The notes beneath the pieces were generated by a model. The model saw only the letters and a list, made by a program, of their open reading frames with translations, searched no databases and was not told where the DNA came from. A stretch of DNA of 64,000 nucleotides from assembly GCF_042651485.1 (NCBI RefSeq), contig NZ_JBHSDH010000006.1:1-64000 (forward strand). The letters run 5' to 3'. A program made the position numbers and the translations under genes. Positions within the stretch are counted from its first letter, which is position 1. Each line of letters begins with the position of its first letter. The DNA is from Sphingorhabdus_B arenilitoris (GTDB taxonomy: Bacteria; Pseudomonadota; Alphaproteobacteria; Sphingomonadales; Sphingomonadaceae). Of this stretch, positions 50,009-59,503 are shown piece after piece.

Positions 50009-50974
50009 TCATTTTGCCGGTAAGCCCGCGATTTCACGAAGCTTTTCCAGCCGGTAAGATGGATAGTCGCTCACATCAGTACGGATGGTAAGACCCTTAG
50101 ACAAATATTTCAGTTCCTCATTTTCAAAAAACTTTGTCGCAAAAAACGCTTCATACGCTTTGGCTGCCACTGCGGCCTGTTTCTTGCGCTGCGCCTCCAG
50201 CTGCTCGATTTTATTCCGGTCGGCCAAAGTAGTAAAAAAACCGGCGGACCGGTTGGCTGTGTCGATAGAGAGTTCAATATCTTTAACCAGCTCGTTTTCG
50301 ATTTCTGCGACGCCAAGCAAAAAGACAGGTTTCAAAGGACCACACGCCGCAGCGAGATTGGATAGCCGGTTAATCGTCCATTGCCGGTTGAGCCAAAGAC
50401 GTCCAAATTCCTTATTTGCTCGTAACCATAATTTGGCTTCATCTTGGGCCCGTGACGTATAGTTCATGGGATAGGGGCAATCGATTTTGACGAGGCCCGC
50501 CATTGACGGGTGCACATTGTCAGCCCGTGCAGATTGCGCCATCATGGGTATATACACATCGGTAATGGTTGATGAAACATGACCAATGGTGAAAAAGCTC
50601 GCGGGTTGTCCGTTTTTCGCAGTAACCGAGAAGGCTGGGGTGTTTGGTTTATAGACGGCGCTCCCTTTTGCGACGAGCGTAAAACCGAGGTCAATATCGC
50701 CGTGGATTTTGGTCGGATCTTGGCGTAGCCGGATAACGTTGCCCATTTGTATCGCCATATATCCCAACCCTTCATAATCATCCGGGCAGGCCGCCATGCG
50801 CGCTTTGATAAACGTCACGGCTTCATCGAGGTCCCTATTTTCAGGAACGATCAAACGCTCATTCATATCATATAGCTGTTGATGATTATTCGCCGGACAT
50901 GCCGCTTTTGCGGCGGCAGGATGCGCGAAAATTACAACGGCGAATGCCGCAGCGAGTGCAATAAACTTTGCCAT
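50009..50974 (-). CDS. Exported protein of unknown function
   Basis: 321 residues. Signal peptide MAKFIALAAAFAVVIFAHPAAA, then an all-helical mature chain with four Cys (ACPANNH, ARMAACPDDYEGL, KIDCPYPMN, LAAACGPLK) that may form two disulfides. TPR-like pattern near DEAVTFIKARMAACPDDYEGLGYMAIQMGN. A C-terminal coiled region (NKIEQLEAQRKKQAAVAAKAYEAFF). No family recognised. It precedes DUF454 by 13 bases on the same strand. Confidence 0.75.
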   Translation of the reverse strand: MAKFIALAAAFAVVIFAHPAAAKAACPANNHQQLYDMNERLIVPENRDLDEAVTFIKARMAACPDDYEGLGYMAIQMGNVIRLRQDPTKIHGDIDLGFTLVAKGSAVYKPNTPAFSVTAKNGQPASFFTIGHVSSTITDVYIPMMAQSARADNVHPSMAGLVKIDCPYPMNYTSRAQDEAKLWLRANKEFGRLWLNRQWTINRLSNLAAACGPLKPVFLLGVAEIENELVKDIELSIDTANRSAGFFTTLADRNKIEQLEAQRKKQAAVAAKAYEAFFATKFFENEELKYLSKGLTIRTDVSDYPSYRLEKLREIAGLPAK

Positions 50975-51009
50975 ATGTGCTCCATAAGTTTTTGACCCAC
51001 GGGGGTGCT

Positions 51010-52443
51010 TTAATACATATGGACTGCCTTTGTCACGAGATAGCTGTCGAGGCCTTCGGGGCCGCCTTCGCTGCCAAAGCCCGATTCTTTTACGCCGCCG
51101 AACGGGGCGTCGGGAGAGGAAATGGCAAAGCTGTTCATGCCGACCATGCCGACTTCCATCGCGTCGGCCACCAAATTGGCGGTGCGCAGATTTTGGGTGA
51201 AGGCATAGCCCGCAAGGCCAAAGGGCAGGCGGTTCGCTTGCTCCAATGCCTCATCCATCCTGCTAAACGGGCGGATCAGGGCAACCGGACCAAAAGGTTC
51301 GTTATTCATAATATCAGCGTCCATCGGCACGTCGCTGATCACTGTGGGGCGGTAGAAATTGCCGACATTGCCCTGACGCTCTCCGCCGGTCAGGATTTTG
51401 GCGCCTTTGGCCCTTGCGTCCTCAACTAAGGCCGAAACCGCGCCCGGGCGGCGTTCATTGGCAAGCGGGCCCATGCCGCTATCAATATCCAGTCCGTCCC
51501 CGACCTTTACCTTGGCCGTGCGCTCTGCAAGCCCTTTGGCAAAGGCCTCATAAATGCCATCTTGCACGTAGAAACGCGTTGGGCTGATGCAAATCTGTCC
51601 CGCGTTGCGGAATTTGGTAAAAGCCGCCATGTCGAGTGTTTTTTCCAGATCGCAATCATCAAATACCAACACCGGTGCATGACCGCCCAGTTCCATTGTC
51701 GTCCGCTTAACACCATCTGCACACAATTTCAGGAGATGCTTGCCGACAGGCACGCTGCCCGTGAAGCTGACTTTGCGGATAATGGGTGAGGCGATTAAAT
51801 GGCGGCTGACCATATCGGGCACGCCGTAAACCAGCTGCGCCGCATCGGCCGGTACGCCGGCATCAACGACGCATTGCATCAACGCGATGGTGCAAGCAGG
51901 TGTTTCTTCTGGCGGTTTGGAAATGATCGAGCATCCAGCGGCCAGCGCGGCGGCCATTTTCTTGCTCATCAAGCTGACGGGAAAATTCCACGGACTGAAG
52001 GCTGCAACAGGGCCGATGGGTTGTTTCAGCACCAGGCTGCGCTGTCCAGTGGGGCGGACAAGCACGCGGCCATAGGCGCGTTTCGCCTCTTCGGCGAAAT
52101 AGTCAAATACCCCAGCGCAGCTGGCAACTTCGCCTTTGGATTCGGCAATCGGTTTGCCCTGTTCCATGGTCAAATAGGCGGCGATTGTGTCGGTGCGTTC
52201 GCGGATCAAATCCGCGACCTTATGCAATATTGCTGCGCGGGCATTGACGTCCACCGCGCTCCAGCTTTTGAAGCCGCGCTCCACCGCTGCCAATGCTTCG
52301 TCCAGATCATCGGGTGTGGCCAGCGGTAATTCGGCCAAAACAGCGCCGGTCGCAGGGTTGATTACCTGATGATGATCGCGGCCTTCGCCGGACCGCCATG
52401 ATCCGGCGATATAGAATTTCAGGTCAGTCGGATAAGCGGTCAT
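51010..52443 (-). CDS. gabD: NAD(P)-dependent succinate-semialdehyde dehydrogenase-type enzyme
   Basis: 477 residues from ATG 52443. Aldehyde dehydrogenase superfamily: FSPWNFPVSL, KPPEETPACT, FTGSVPVGKHLL, Glu in MELGGHAPVLVF, nucleophile Cys in RNAGQICISPTRFYV, and EPFGPVALIRPF. The K-P-x-E-x-T-P and AGQICIS motifs place it near the GabD branch, but other semialdehydes are possible. It oxidises the aldehyde to the acid, feeding the TCA cycle. It lies between an unknown secreted gene and metY, all on the minus strand. Confidence 0.88.
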   Translation of the reverse strand: MTAYPTDLKFYIAGSWRSGEGRDHHQVINPATGAVLAELPLATPDDLDEALAAVERGFKSWSAVDVNARAAILHKVADLIRERTDTIAAYLTMEQGKPIAESKGEVASCAGVFDYFAEEAKRAYGRVLVRPTGQRSLVLKQPIGPVAAFSPWNFPVSLMSKKMAAALAAGCSIISKPPEETPACTIALMQCVVDAGVPADAAQLVYGVPDMVSRHLIASPIIRKVSFTGSVPVGKHLLKLCADGVKRTTMELGGHAPVLVFDDCDLEKTLDMAAFTKFRNAGQICISPTRFYVQDGIYEAFAKGLAERTAKVKVGDGLDIDSGMGPLANERRPGAVSALVEDARAKGAKILTGGERQGNVGNFYRPTVISDVPMDADIMNNEPFGPVALIRPFSRMDEALEQANRLPFGLAGYAFTQNLRTANLVADAMEVGMVGMNSFAISSPDAPFGGVKESGFGSEGGPEGLDSYLVTKAVHMY

Positions 52444-52541
52444 AGTTGCTCTCAAGTCAGTTGGAAAATATGGTTTCGATATGGCTATCTAAACCCTTGC
52501 TGGGTGATTTGAAAGCAACATATGCCGCGAATTTGGACGTC

Positions 52542-53834
52542 TTAGCTCAGGCTGGCCAATGCCTGATCCAAGTCGGCGATAATATCGTCAATATGCTCTA
52601 TCCCGATGGACAGGCGCACGACATCGGGGCCCGCACCTGCGGCAGCCGCTTCGCTCTCATCCAATTGACGGTGTGTTGTTGAGCTGGGATGGATGATGAG
52701 CGAGCGTGTGTCGCCGATATTGGCCAAGTGGCTGAACATATTGACGGCGCTAACCAATTTTACGCCAGCGTCATATCCACCTTTCAGGCCGAATGTGAAC
52801 ACGCTGCCTGCGCGGCCGCCAAGATACTTTTTTGCAAGGTTATGATACGGATTATCGCTCAACCCGGCATAGGAAACCCATGATACCGCTGGATGCGCTT
52901 CCAGCCATTGCGCGACTTTCAGGGCATTTTCGCAATGCCGGTCCATCCGCAGCATCAATGTTTCCATGCCGGTCAATATCTGAAACGCATTAAACGGCGC
53001 CATCGCGGGGCCAAGGTCACGCATACCCAGCGTGCGGCAGGCCAGAATGAAGGCGAGATTGCCAAAGGCTTCAGTGAAAACCTTGCCATGATACGATGCG
53101 TTCGGGGTGCTGAGCGCCGGAAATTTATCACTCGCGGCCCAATCGAAATTGCCCGCATCAACAATCAGACCGCCGATGGAATTGCCATGTCCGCCCAAAA
53201 ATTTGGTGGCGGAATAAACGACAATGTCCGCGCCATGTTCGATCGGACGGCACAGCGCCGGGGTCGCCATCGTATTGTCAACGATCAACGGGATACCGGC
53301 CTCATGTGCGACATCGGCGATGCCTGCAATATCCTGCACCACGCCGCCTGGATTGGCGAGGCTTTCGATAAAGACAGCGCGGGTTTGCGGCGTAATTGCA
53401 GCGGCCAGTGCCTCCAAATCATTGGCATCGACAAAGGTTGAGTCCCAAGCCATTTTTTTGAAGCTATGACCAATTTGGTTGAGCGAGCCGCCATATAGCT
53501 TTTTCGCTGCGACAATATGGCACCCCGGTTCCATGATGGTATGAAAGGCGAGGAATTGTGCCGCATGGCCCGATGCTGTAGCCAATGCCGCAACGCCGCC
53601 ATCCATCGCCGCAATCTTGCCCTCCAATGCGCCGTTGGTCGGGTTCATCAATCGCGTGTAGATGTTGCCAAAGGCGTCGAGATTGAACAGATCGGCGGCG
53701 TGGGCAGCATCATCAAATACATAAGATGCGGTCTGATAGATTGGGGTTATCCGTGCATTGGTTGCAGGGTCGACCTGCGTTCCTGCATGGATCGCCATTG
53801 TTTCCGGTTTATGTTCTGCGTTTTGCCCGCTCAT
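52542..53834 (-). CDS. metY: O-acetylhomoserine sulfhydrylase
   Basis: 430 residues, PLP-dependent Cys/Met metabolism family. Seen: ETMAIHAGTQVDPATNARITPIYQTASYVFDD, DNTMATPALCRPIEHGADIVVYSATKFLGGHGNSIGG with the PLP Lys in SATKFLGG, and RLSIGIEHIDDIIADLDQAL. It makes homocysteine directly from O-acetylhomoserine and sulfide. The long insert (NAFQILTGMETLMLRMDRHCENALKVA) is the MetY type, not MetB. No riboswitch could be shown in its 5' region. Confidence 0.95.
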   Translation of the reverse strand: MSGQNAEHKPETMAIHAGTQVDPATNARITPIYQTASYVFDDAAHAADLFNLDAFGNIYTRLMNPTNGALEGKIAAMDGGVAALATASGHAAQFLAFHTIMEPGCHIVAAKKLYGGSLNQIGHSFKKMAWDSTFVDANDLEALAAAITPQTRAVFIESLANPGGVVQDIAGIADVAHEAGIPLIVDNTMATPALCRPIEHGADIVVYSATKFLGGHGNSIGGLIVDAGNFDWAASDKFPALSTPNASYHGKVFTEAFGNLAFILACRTLGMRDLGPAMAPFNAFQILTGMETLMLRMDRHCENALKVAQWLEAHPAVSWVSYAGLSDNPYHNLAKKYLGGRAGSVFTFGLKGGYDAGVKLVSAVNMFSHLANIGDTRSLIIHPSSTTHRQLDESEAAAAGAGPDVVRLSIGIEHIDDIIADLDQALASLS

Positions 53835-54038
53835 ATTCTTTGCTCCTTTTGCTTGCCCACGGGTGTAACCATCTTGGCGAGGGGCGCAAAATAGAATTTC
53901 TATTTCCGGGCGTTAAATTTGGTTTTGCCGCGTGGTTAGACCAAATAGCCTGCCCGTTATATTGCTGAACCGAAAATGAATGGCTTCCCTTACCGCCGAT
54001 ATTATGTCAGCCCTTAGTGACAGACTGAGGAGAAGAAT

Positions 54039-54950
54039 ATGGAAATTGTTGCAAGCGGACTGCGTTTTCCCGAAGGACCCGTGGTTATGGCCGATGGCAG
54101 CGTCATCCTTACTGAAATCGCTGCAGGCCGGATTACGCGGGTGTCGCCCGGCGGCAGTCAATCGGTCGTGGCAATCACTGGCGGCGGGCCCAATGGCCTG
54201 GCGATTGGGCCAGATGACAAGCTTTATTGTTGCAACAATGGGGGCTTTAACTGGAATGACGAGGGCGGCTTTTTGACGCCGCATGGCATTGCCGATGATT
54301 ATTCGGGCGGACGGATTGAACGTATCGATATCGAAACTGGCGCTGTCGAGATACTATACAAAAGCGGCGACCATGGCTGCATCCTGCGCGGGCCAAATGA
54401 TATTGTATTTGATGAACAGGGCGGCTTCTGGTTCACCGACCATGGCAAGGTCGATTATGCAAACCGCGCACATGACATTGTCGGCATATTTTATGGCAAG
54501 ACCGACGGTAGCCATTTGGAAGAGGTGATTTTTCCTTCGAACAATCCCAATGGCTGCGGGCTGTCACCAGATGGAAAGACGCTATATGCCGCCGAAACCT
54601 ATACATGCCGGTTGATGAAATTCAATGTCACTGCACCTGGAAAGGTTGCCCCTGACGCGGGGCCAGGCGGACCCGGCATCCCGGTATACCGGCCCGCAGG
54701 CTATAAATTTTTCGATAGTTTGGCAGTCGAAGAATGCGGCAATATCTGCGTCGCAACAATCGGAGAATGCGGCATCAGCGTGATCGCGCCCGATGGCGAG
54801 CTTGTAGAATTTGTCGCAACGCCAGATATTTTCACCACCAATATCGCCTTTGGCGGCGATGACATGATGGACGCATATATATGCCTGTCTGGCACCGGGC
54901 AATTGGCCAAAACACGCTGGAAACGGCCGGGATTGAAGCTGCAATTTTGA
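54039..54950 (+). CDS. SMP-30/gluconolactonase-family protein
   Basis: 303 residues from ATG 54039 with GAGGAG upstream. Six-bladed beta-propeller of SMP-30/LRE type: LRFPEGPVVMADGSVILTEIAAGRITRVSPGG, GGGPNGLAIGPDDKLY, GPNDIVFDEQGGFWFTDHGKVDYA, NGCGLSPDGKTLYAAETY, with the metal-binding Glu/Asn/Asp positions. Such enzymes open sugar-acid lactones. The inserted Cys-rich part (YCCNNGGFNWNDEGGF) may hold a second site. Substrate unknown. It is 9 bases before the VIT-type gene. Confidence 0.9.
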   Translation: MEIVASGLRFPEGPVVMADGSVILTEIAAGRITRVSPGGSQSVVAITGGGPNGLAIGPDDKLYCCNNGGFNWNDEGGFLTPHGIADDYSGGRIERIDIETGAVEILYKSGDHGCILRGPNDIVFDEQGGFWFTDHGKVDYANRAHDIVGIFYGKTDGSHLEEVIFPSNNPNGCGLSPDGKTLYAAETYTCRLMKFNVTAPGKVAPDAGPGGPGIPVYRPAGYKFFDSLAVEECGNICVATIGECGISVIAPDGELVEFVATPDIFTTNIAFGGDDMMDAYICLSGTGQLAKTRWKRPGLKLQF

Positions 54951-54959
54951 GGAACTAAA

Positions 54960-55658
54960 ATGTCGCGATTGCATGATGAAGCCCATTTGGTCGATCGGAT
55001 CGGATGGTTGCGCGCAGCGGTGTTAGGCGCAAATGATGGCATAGTATCTACGGCAAGCCTAATTGTAGGTGTTGCGGCAGCTTCGGCTTCTCCTTCGGCA
55101 ATTTTGATAACCGGCATTGCTGGTTTGGTTGCAGGCGCAATGTCGATGGCGGCGGGTGAATATGTGTCGGTTAGCTCTCAGGCCGACGCCGAGGGCGCGG
55201 AGATAATGCGAGAGAAATGGGAGTTGGCAAATGTTCCGCAAGATGAGCGCGAAGAGCTGATTATGATATATCAGAAGCGCGGACTCGATAGGGAGCTCGC
55301 GAAACAGGTGGCGGACAGACTGACTGCGCATGATGCGCTTACTACTCATATGCGCGATGAATTGGGCCTAAGCCCACATTTGGCGGCCAAACCATTGCAG
55401 GCGGCGCTGGCCTCTGCTGCATCCTTTGCTGTTGGCGCTGCGCTCCCTCTTGGCATAGTTCCGTTTTTTGGGGGTGCAAATTTGCCTTGGGCAGTATCGA
55501 TTACCGCACTGCTTTCCCTTGCGATGCTAGGCTATGCCGGCGCCAAGCTTGGCGGCGCACCTATTCTTAAGTCTGTCATACGGGTTTCCCTTTGGGGGGC
55601 GACCGCAATGGCGGCTACCGCAGCGATAGGCAGCTTATTCGGAGCTACGATTGCATGA
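54960..55658 (+). CDS. VIT1/CCC1-family metal transporter
   Basis: 232 residues, five membrane helices. N-terminal AAVLGANDGIVSTASLIVGVAAA with a conserved Asp; GAMSMAAGEYVSVSSQADAE; a charged cytoplasmic loop (EREELIMIYQKRGLDRELAKQVADRL) and DELGLSPHLAAKPLQAALASAASFAVGA. Members move Fe(II) or Mn(II) out of the cytosol. Its stop overlaps the start of the HAD gene (ATGA). Confidence 0.93.
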   Translation: MSRLHDEAHLVDRIGWLRAAVLGANDGIVSTASLIVGVAAASASPSAILITGIAGLVAGAMSMAAGEYVSVSSQADAEGAEIMREKWELANVPQDEREELIMIYQKRGLDRELAKQVADRLTAHDALTTHMRDELGLSPHLAAKPLQAALASAASFAVGAALPLGIVPFFGGANLPWAVSITALLSLAMLGYAGAKLGGAPILKSVIRVSLWGATAMAATAAIGSLFGATIA

Positions 55659-56293
55659 ATTTCACCACTGTCATTTTCGATTTCGGCGGGGTGATTACAT
55701 CTTCGCCTTTTGAAGCCTTTAACCGGTTGGAGGCCGAAAAGGGGCAGCCGCGTGATAGTGTGCGGCGGATTAACAGCACCAATCCAGACGGTAATGCGTG
55801 GGCGTTATTTGAGCGTGCCGAAATTAACGCAGAACAATTTGACCTGCTCTTTGCCAACGAGGCCGCGTTGCTGGATATTGATTTGCGCGGCGCGGATGTT
55901 TTGAAATGCCTTGCTGGTGATGTTCGTCCGGCAATGGTGGATGCGCTCGATAGGTTGAAACAGGATGGCTTCACCTTGGGCTGTATCACCAATAATGTGC
56001 CCGCAGGCAAAGGCGCAGGCATGGCGTTGTCGCAGGAACGAGCCGACGAAATCGCGGATATTATGCAACGCTTTGACCATGTGATAGAATCAAGCAAAGT
56101 TGGCGTGCGCAAACCCGACCCGCGTATATATCAGATGATGTGCGAAGCCTTGGATGTTGCACCCGCACAGTGCATTTATCTCGACGATCTGGGCATCAAC
56201 TGCAAACCGGCTGCTGCCCTCGGAATGGCCGCGATTAAGGTGACTAGCGGGGAGCAGGCGCTGGCGGATCTATTCGCGCTGCTCCCCGCATGA
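55655..56293 (+). CDS. HAD-family hydrolase
   Basis: 212 residues from ATG 55655, overlapping the VIT-type stop. HAD motif I VIFDFGGVITSS (nucleophile Asp; second Asp replaced by Gly, as in the ACAD10/epoxide-hydrolase-linked group), motif II LGCITNNVPAG, motif III SSKVGVRKPDPRIYQMMC (Lys), motif IV CIYLDDLGINCKPA. Subgroup IA phosphatase or phosphonate-type hydrolase; the substrate is unknown. Short tail, no export signal. Confidence 0.9.
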   Translation: MNFTTVIFDFGGVITSSPFEAFNRLEAEKGQPRDSVRRINSTNPDGNAWALFERAEINAEQFDLLFANEAALLDIDLRGADVLKCLAGDVRPAMVDALDRLKQDGFTLGCITNNVPAGKGAGMALSQERADEIADIMQRFDHVIESSKVGVRKPDPRIYQMMCEALDVAPAQCIYLDDLGINCKPAAALGMAAIKVTSGEQALADLFALLPA

Positions 56294-56316
56294 ATGCATG
56301 GGATCTGGGCCCAATA

Positions 56317-57123
56317 TCAATGCGCCAATAACAAAGGTATTTTTGTTTCATGCATTAAATATCGAGTGACGCCGCCAAATATTGTCTCACGCAGGCGGCT
56401 GTGGCCAAAGGCACCCATGACCAGATAGTCGGCATTCCAATCAGATGCCATATCGAATAAAGTCTCCTCGATGCTGCCTTTGGTAAAGGCGGTTTCGATC
56501 TCATTGTTTATGCCATGACGCGACAGATAGAGCGAAGCTTCGGTGATCGGAAATTCGCTTTCCTTCTCTTCAATTTCAGCAATGCGGACATCATTGGCAA
56601 TGGATAATAGCGGGACCGCAGCTTTTAACGCAGCAGCAGCTTCCGCGCCGCCATCATATGCCACCATCGCCCGGTCAAATTGCATCGATTGGACGCCAGC
56701 CGGAACCGCTAGCACGGGGGTCGCCGTCCCGAATACCACCTCACCGACCAACGAGCGGTAGGAATTTTGCCCCGACTTACCAGTCTCACCTAGCGACATG
56801 ATGACCAAGTCGCATAAACGAGCGGCATCGCTAATCACGGCGGCCGGTTGTCCGATAAATTCAAGCCAATTCCAACTCACGCCTTCTTTGGCCAACTTGG
56901 CTTCGGCTTTCGTCCTCATTTCGGCCATGCTGCTGTCGCTTGCGGCCATTGCTTCGGCAATCAGATGCGCTCCGCCAAACATATCAATACCCATCACTGA
57001 CTGATAAGGCTGCGCTTGGACAAAGGTAAGATGTGCGTCAAAGCGATGGGCGAAATCCAGCGCAACCTGCAGCCGGCTCTCCATCTGATCATCTATTCCT
57101 GCGTTTACGAGAATATTTTTCAT
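56317..57123 (-). CDS. Tandem universal stress protein
   Basis: 268 residues from ATG 57123. Two UspA-type halves: the first begins MKNILVNAGIDDQMESRLQVALDFAHRFDAHLTFVQA and lacks a clear ATP loop; the second (from about 150) shows DRAMVAYDGGAEAAAALKAAVPLLSIA and ends VMGAFGHSRLRETIFGGVTRYLMHETKIPLLL with the G-x2-G-x9-GS/T-like nucleotide loop. The second half may bind ATP. Stress-survival role is likely. No EcfG-type site is seen before it. Confidence 0.9.
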   Translation of the reverse strand: MKNILVNAGIDDQMESRLQVALDFAHRFDAHLTFVQAQPYQSVMGIDMFGGAHLIAEAMAASDSSMAEMRTKAEAKLAKEGVSWNWLEFIGQPAAVISDAARLCDLVIMSLGETGKSGQNSYRSLVGEVVFGTATPVLAVPAGVQSMQFDRAMVAYDGGAEAAAALKAAVPLLSIANDVRIAEIEEKESEFPITEASLYLSRHGINNEIETAFTKGSIEETLFDMASDWNADYLVMGAFGHSRLRETIFGGVTRYLMHETKIPLLLAH

Positions 57124-57341
57124 AATTATCTGCCTTTCACCGCCGATATCGGACAAGCTTTGGGGGAGTTGCGTCCTTTTGCGCGGTGGAATCAATATGA
57201 TCTGCTGCGCGGCGAATGTCTTTGATATGAGTCAAATCGCGAAAATTTAGCTTTATCGGCTTGGCGCAATTGCGGCGGCGCTCATAGGAGGTTATTGCGG
57301 ATTGAACTTAACGGCTCATTTGGTACAAAAGGGGCACCTTC

Positions 57342-58064
57342 ATGAAGAAACTCTATCCCGATGCAACGGCCGCGCTGGATGGCTTGTTGCGCAATGATAT
57401 GCTGATCGCCAGCGGCGGTTTTGGTTTATGCGGCCTGCCCGAACGATTGCTGGATGCTATTCGCGATAGCGGCGTGACCGGCCTAACCTTTGCCTCCAAC
57501 AATGCCGGTATCGACAATGAAGGCATTGGCAAATTGCTGCGCACCAAGCAGGTGAAAAAAATGATCTCCAGCTATGTCGGGGAGAATAAGGAATTTGAGC
57601 GCCAATATCTGGCAGGCGAATTGGAAGTCGAATTTTGCCCGCAAGGCACACTTGCCGAGCGGATGCGCGCAGGGGGAGCAGGCATTCCCGGCTTTTACAC
57701 CAAAACCGGTGTTGGGACGCAAGTGGCCGAGGGCAAAGAGCATAAGAGCTTTACCACCCCGAACGGACCCGAAGAATATATATTGGAACGGGGTATCTTT
57801 GCCGACCTTGCCATTGTGAAAGCATGGAAAGCGGATGAGAGCGGCAATTTGATGTTCCGCAAAACCGCCCGCAATTTTAACCTGCCTGCCGCCACTTGTG
57901 GCAAGGTCTGCGTTGTAGAGGTGGAGGAAGTTGTGCCAGTGGGCAGCCTAGACCCTGATTGCATACACTTACCGGGCGTCTATGTGCAGCGCATGATTGT
58001 CGGCGCGCCTTACGACAAAAAGATTGAATTTCGCACTATTCGCGAAAGGGAGGCGGCGGCATGA
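57342..58064 (+). CDS. scoA: 3-oxoacid CoA-transferase subunit A
   Basis: 240 residues. CoA-binding motif LRNDMLIASGGFGLCGLPERLLDAI, TFASNNAGIDNEGIGKLLRTKQVKKMISSYVGEN, GIPGFYTKTGVGT and FNLPAATCGKVCVVEVEEVVP. With subunit B it moves CoA from succinyl-CoA to a 3-oxo acid, as in ketone-body or polyhydroxybutyrate use. Its stop overlaps the scoB start (ATGA). Confidence 0.95.
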   Translation: MKKLYPDATAALDGLLRNDMLIASGGFGLCGLPERLLDAIRDSGVTGLTFASNNAGIDNEGIGKLLRTKQVKKMISSYVGENKEFERQYLAGELEVEFCPQGTLAERMRAGGAGIPGFYTKTGVGTQVAEGKEHKSFTTPNGPEEYILERGIFADLAIVKAWKADESGNLMFRKTARNFNLPAATCGKVCVVEVEEVVPVGSLDPDCIHLPGVYVQRMIVGAPYDKKIEFRTIREREAAA

Positions 58065-58696
58065 GCTGGACCCGTGACGAGATGGCGGCGCGTGCTGCGA
58101 AAGAACTGAAAGACGGCTATTATGTCAATTTGGGCATCGGCATTCCGACGCTGGTCGCCAACCATATTCCGCCAGGGGTTGAGGTGACGTTGCAAAGCGA
58201 GAATGGCATGCTAGGCATTGGCCCGTTTCCTAATGCAGGGGAAGAAGATGCCGACCTTATCAATGCAGGCAAGCAAACGATCAGCGAGCTGCCGCAAAGC
58301 GCCTATTTCGATAGCGCAGCCAGCTTTGCGATGATACGCGGCGGGCATATCGACCTTACCGTATTGGGTGCAATGGAAGTGGCGCAAAATGGCGACATCG
58401 CCAATTGGATGATCCCCGGTAAGATGATTAAAGGCATGGGCGGTGCGATGGATCTGGTTGCGGGCGTCAAGAAAATCATTGTCGTCATGGATCATAATGC
58501 CAAGGATGGCAGCCCCAAATTCATTCCCGAATGCACGCTGCCGTTAACGGGAAAGAATGTCGTTGATATGATCATCACCGATTTAGCCGTGTTTCAGCGG
58601 GCGGATCACAGTTCGCCCTTCAAACTGATCGAACTCGCTCCAGGCGTGAGCGCGGAGGAAGTTGCCGCCAAGACAACGGCGGAATATGTCGAATAG
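58061..58696 (+). CDS. scoB: 3-oxoacid CoA-transferase subunit B
   Basis: 211 residues. Catalytic Glu in VTLQSENGMLGIGPFP, YVNLGIGIPTLVANHIPPG, GGAMDLVAGVKKIIVVMDH, and LIELAPGVSAEEVAAKTTAEY at the end. The last 140 bases (58550-58689) are duplicated at 59707-59846 with four mismatches. The next gene starts inside its last codons. Confidence 0.95.
   Translation: MSWTRDEMAARAAKELKDGYYVNLGIGIPTLVANHIPPGVEVTLQSENGMLGIGPFPNAGEEDADLINAGKQTISELPQSAYFDSAASFAMIRGGHIDLTVLGAMEVAQNGDIANWMIPGKMIKGMGGAMDLVAGVKKIIVVMDHNAKDGSPKFIPECTLPLTGKNVVDMIITDLAVFQRADHSSPFKLIELAPGVSAEEVAAKTTAEYVE
58550..58689 (+). repeat. Direct repeat, copy 1 (3' end of scoB)
   Basis: 140 bases, 136 identical to 59707-59846, no gaps. 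Codes GKNVVDMIITDLAVFQRADH and onward. The unchanged reading frame here shows this is the parental copy. Confidence 0.95.
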
Positions 58697-59042
58697 GAAT
58701 ATTGTCCGCTTCATATGGACGATATGTTTTCTTGTTGGCGCTTCTACCCATGCTCGCGACATATGGGCTGGTGGCTGGCTGCCTTATGACTATGCACCTT
58801 TGGCAGTTAACTTCTTCTGGACGCTGCTTTTGCCCTTGGACTTGCTCGCTGCACTCATACTTTGGGCCAAACCAAAATTAGGAGCATCGCTCGGTCTGGC
58901 AATCATGATCAGCGACGTTGCGGTAAATAGCTGGATGCAATTCGCTCTGGGCATCTCAATGGGCTACGCGCTGTGGCTACAGATTGCCTTTCTGCTTTTC
59001 ATTCTGGCGACCTGTAAAATTGTGATGCAGGAGGGCGCATGA
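58686..59042 (+). CDS. Small integral membrane protein, unknown
   Basis: 118 residues from ATG 58686, overlapping the scoB end by 11 bases. Four helices (FIWTICFLVGASTHARDIW; FFWTLLLPLDLLAALILWA; GASLGLAIMISDVAVNSWMQFAL; YALWLQIAFLLFILATCKIVM). No family recognised. Overlaps the next gene by four bases (ATGA), so both membrane proteins are made together. Confidence 0.75.
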   Translation: MSNRNIVRFIWTICFLVGASTHARDIWAGGWLPYDYAPLAVNFFWTLLLPLDLLAALILWAKPKLGASLGLAIMISDVAVNSWMQFALGISMGYALWLQIAFLLFILATCKIVMQEGA

Positions 59043-59503
59043 TGTATAAAGTCGAAACCAGTCCCGGTACCCCATGGCTTGTCGCTGCGGCATGGATGTC
59101 GGTTGCGGCGGCGCTGGCACATCTTGCCTGCATAATTGGCGGGCCGGACTGGTTCCGTTTCATGGGTGCACCGGAGCCGCTGATCCGCGCCTATGAGAAT
59201 GGCAATGACCGGCTTGTCTATATAACCATATTCATTGGCGCGATACTTGCGGGATGGGGGCTATGGGCTTTTTCGGCTGCGGGGTGGATTATCCGGTTGC
59301 CGCTTTTGAATACCGCACTTTTCCTGATAGCGGCGGTGCTGTTGATCCGCGCGGCGATGATATTTTTTCCGGGCTTTTGGGATCCGCAGCATTCAGGTTC
59401 ATTCCGTATCTGGACCTCCGGCATCTGTCTTGCCATGGGGCTGTGCTTTGCCATCGGCCTTTGGCGGGGATGGCCATCATTGGGCAAAAGAAAGCAGCCT
59501 TGA
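59039..59503 (+). CDS. Small integral membrane protein, unknown
   Basis: 154 residues from ATG 59039 (another ATG follows). Four helices (WLVAAAWMSVAAALAHLACII; YITIFIGAILAGWGLWAFSAAGWI; LNTALFLIAAVLLIRAAMIFF; WTSGICLAMGLCFAIGLW). The pattern F-M-G-A-P-E between helices 1 and 2 recurs in small uncharacterised proteins. No function known. Confidence 0.75.
   Translation: MMYKVETSPGTPWLVAAAWMSVAAALAHLACIIGGPDWFRFMGAPEPLIRAYENGNDRLVYITIFIGAILAGWGLWAFSAAGWIIRLPLLNTALFLIAAVLLIRAAMIFFPGFWDPQHSGSFRIWTSGICLAMGLCFAIGLWRGWPSLGKRKQP

Noticed and set aside
53835..54038. Possible SAM-type riboswitch before metY
   Set aside because: I could not find the paired elements and conserved loop of SAM-II in the leader, so no claim is made.
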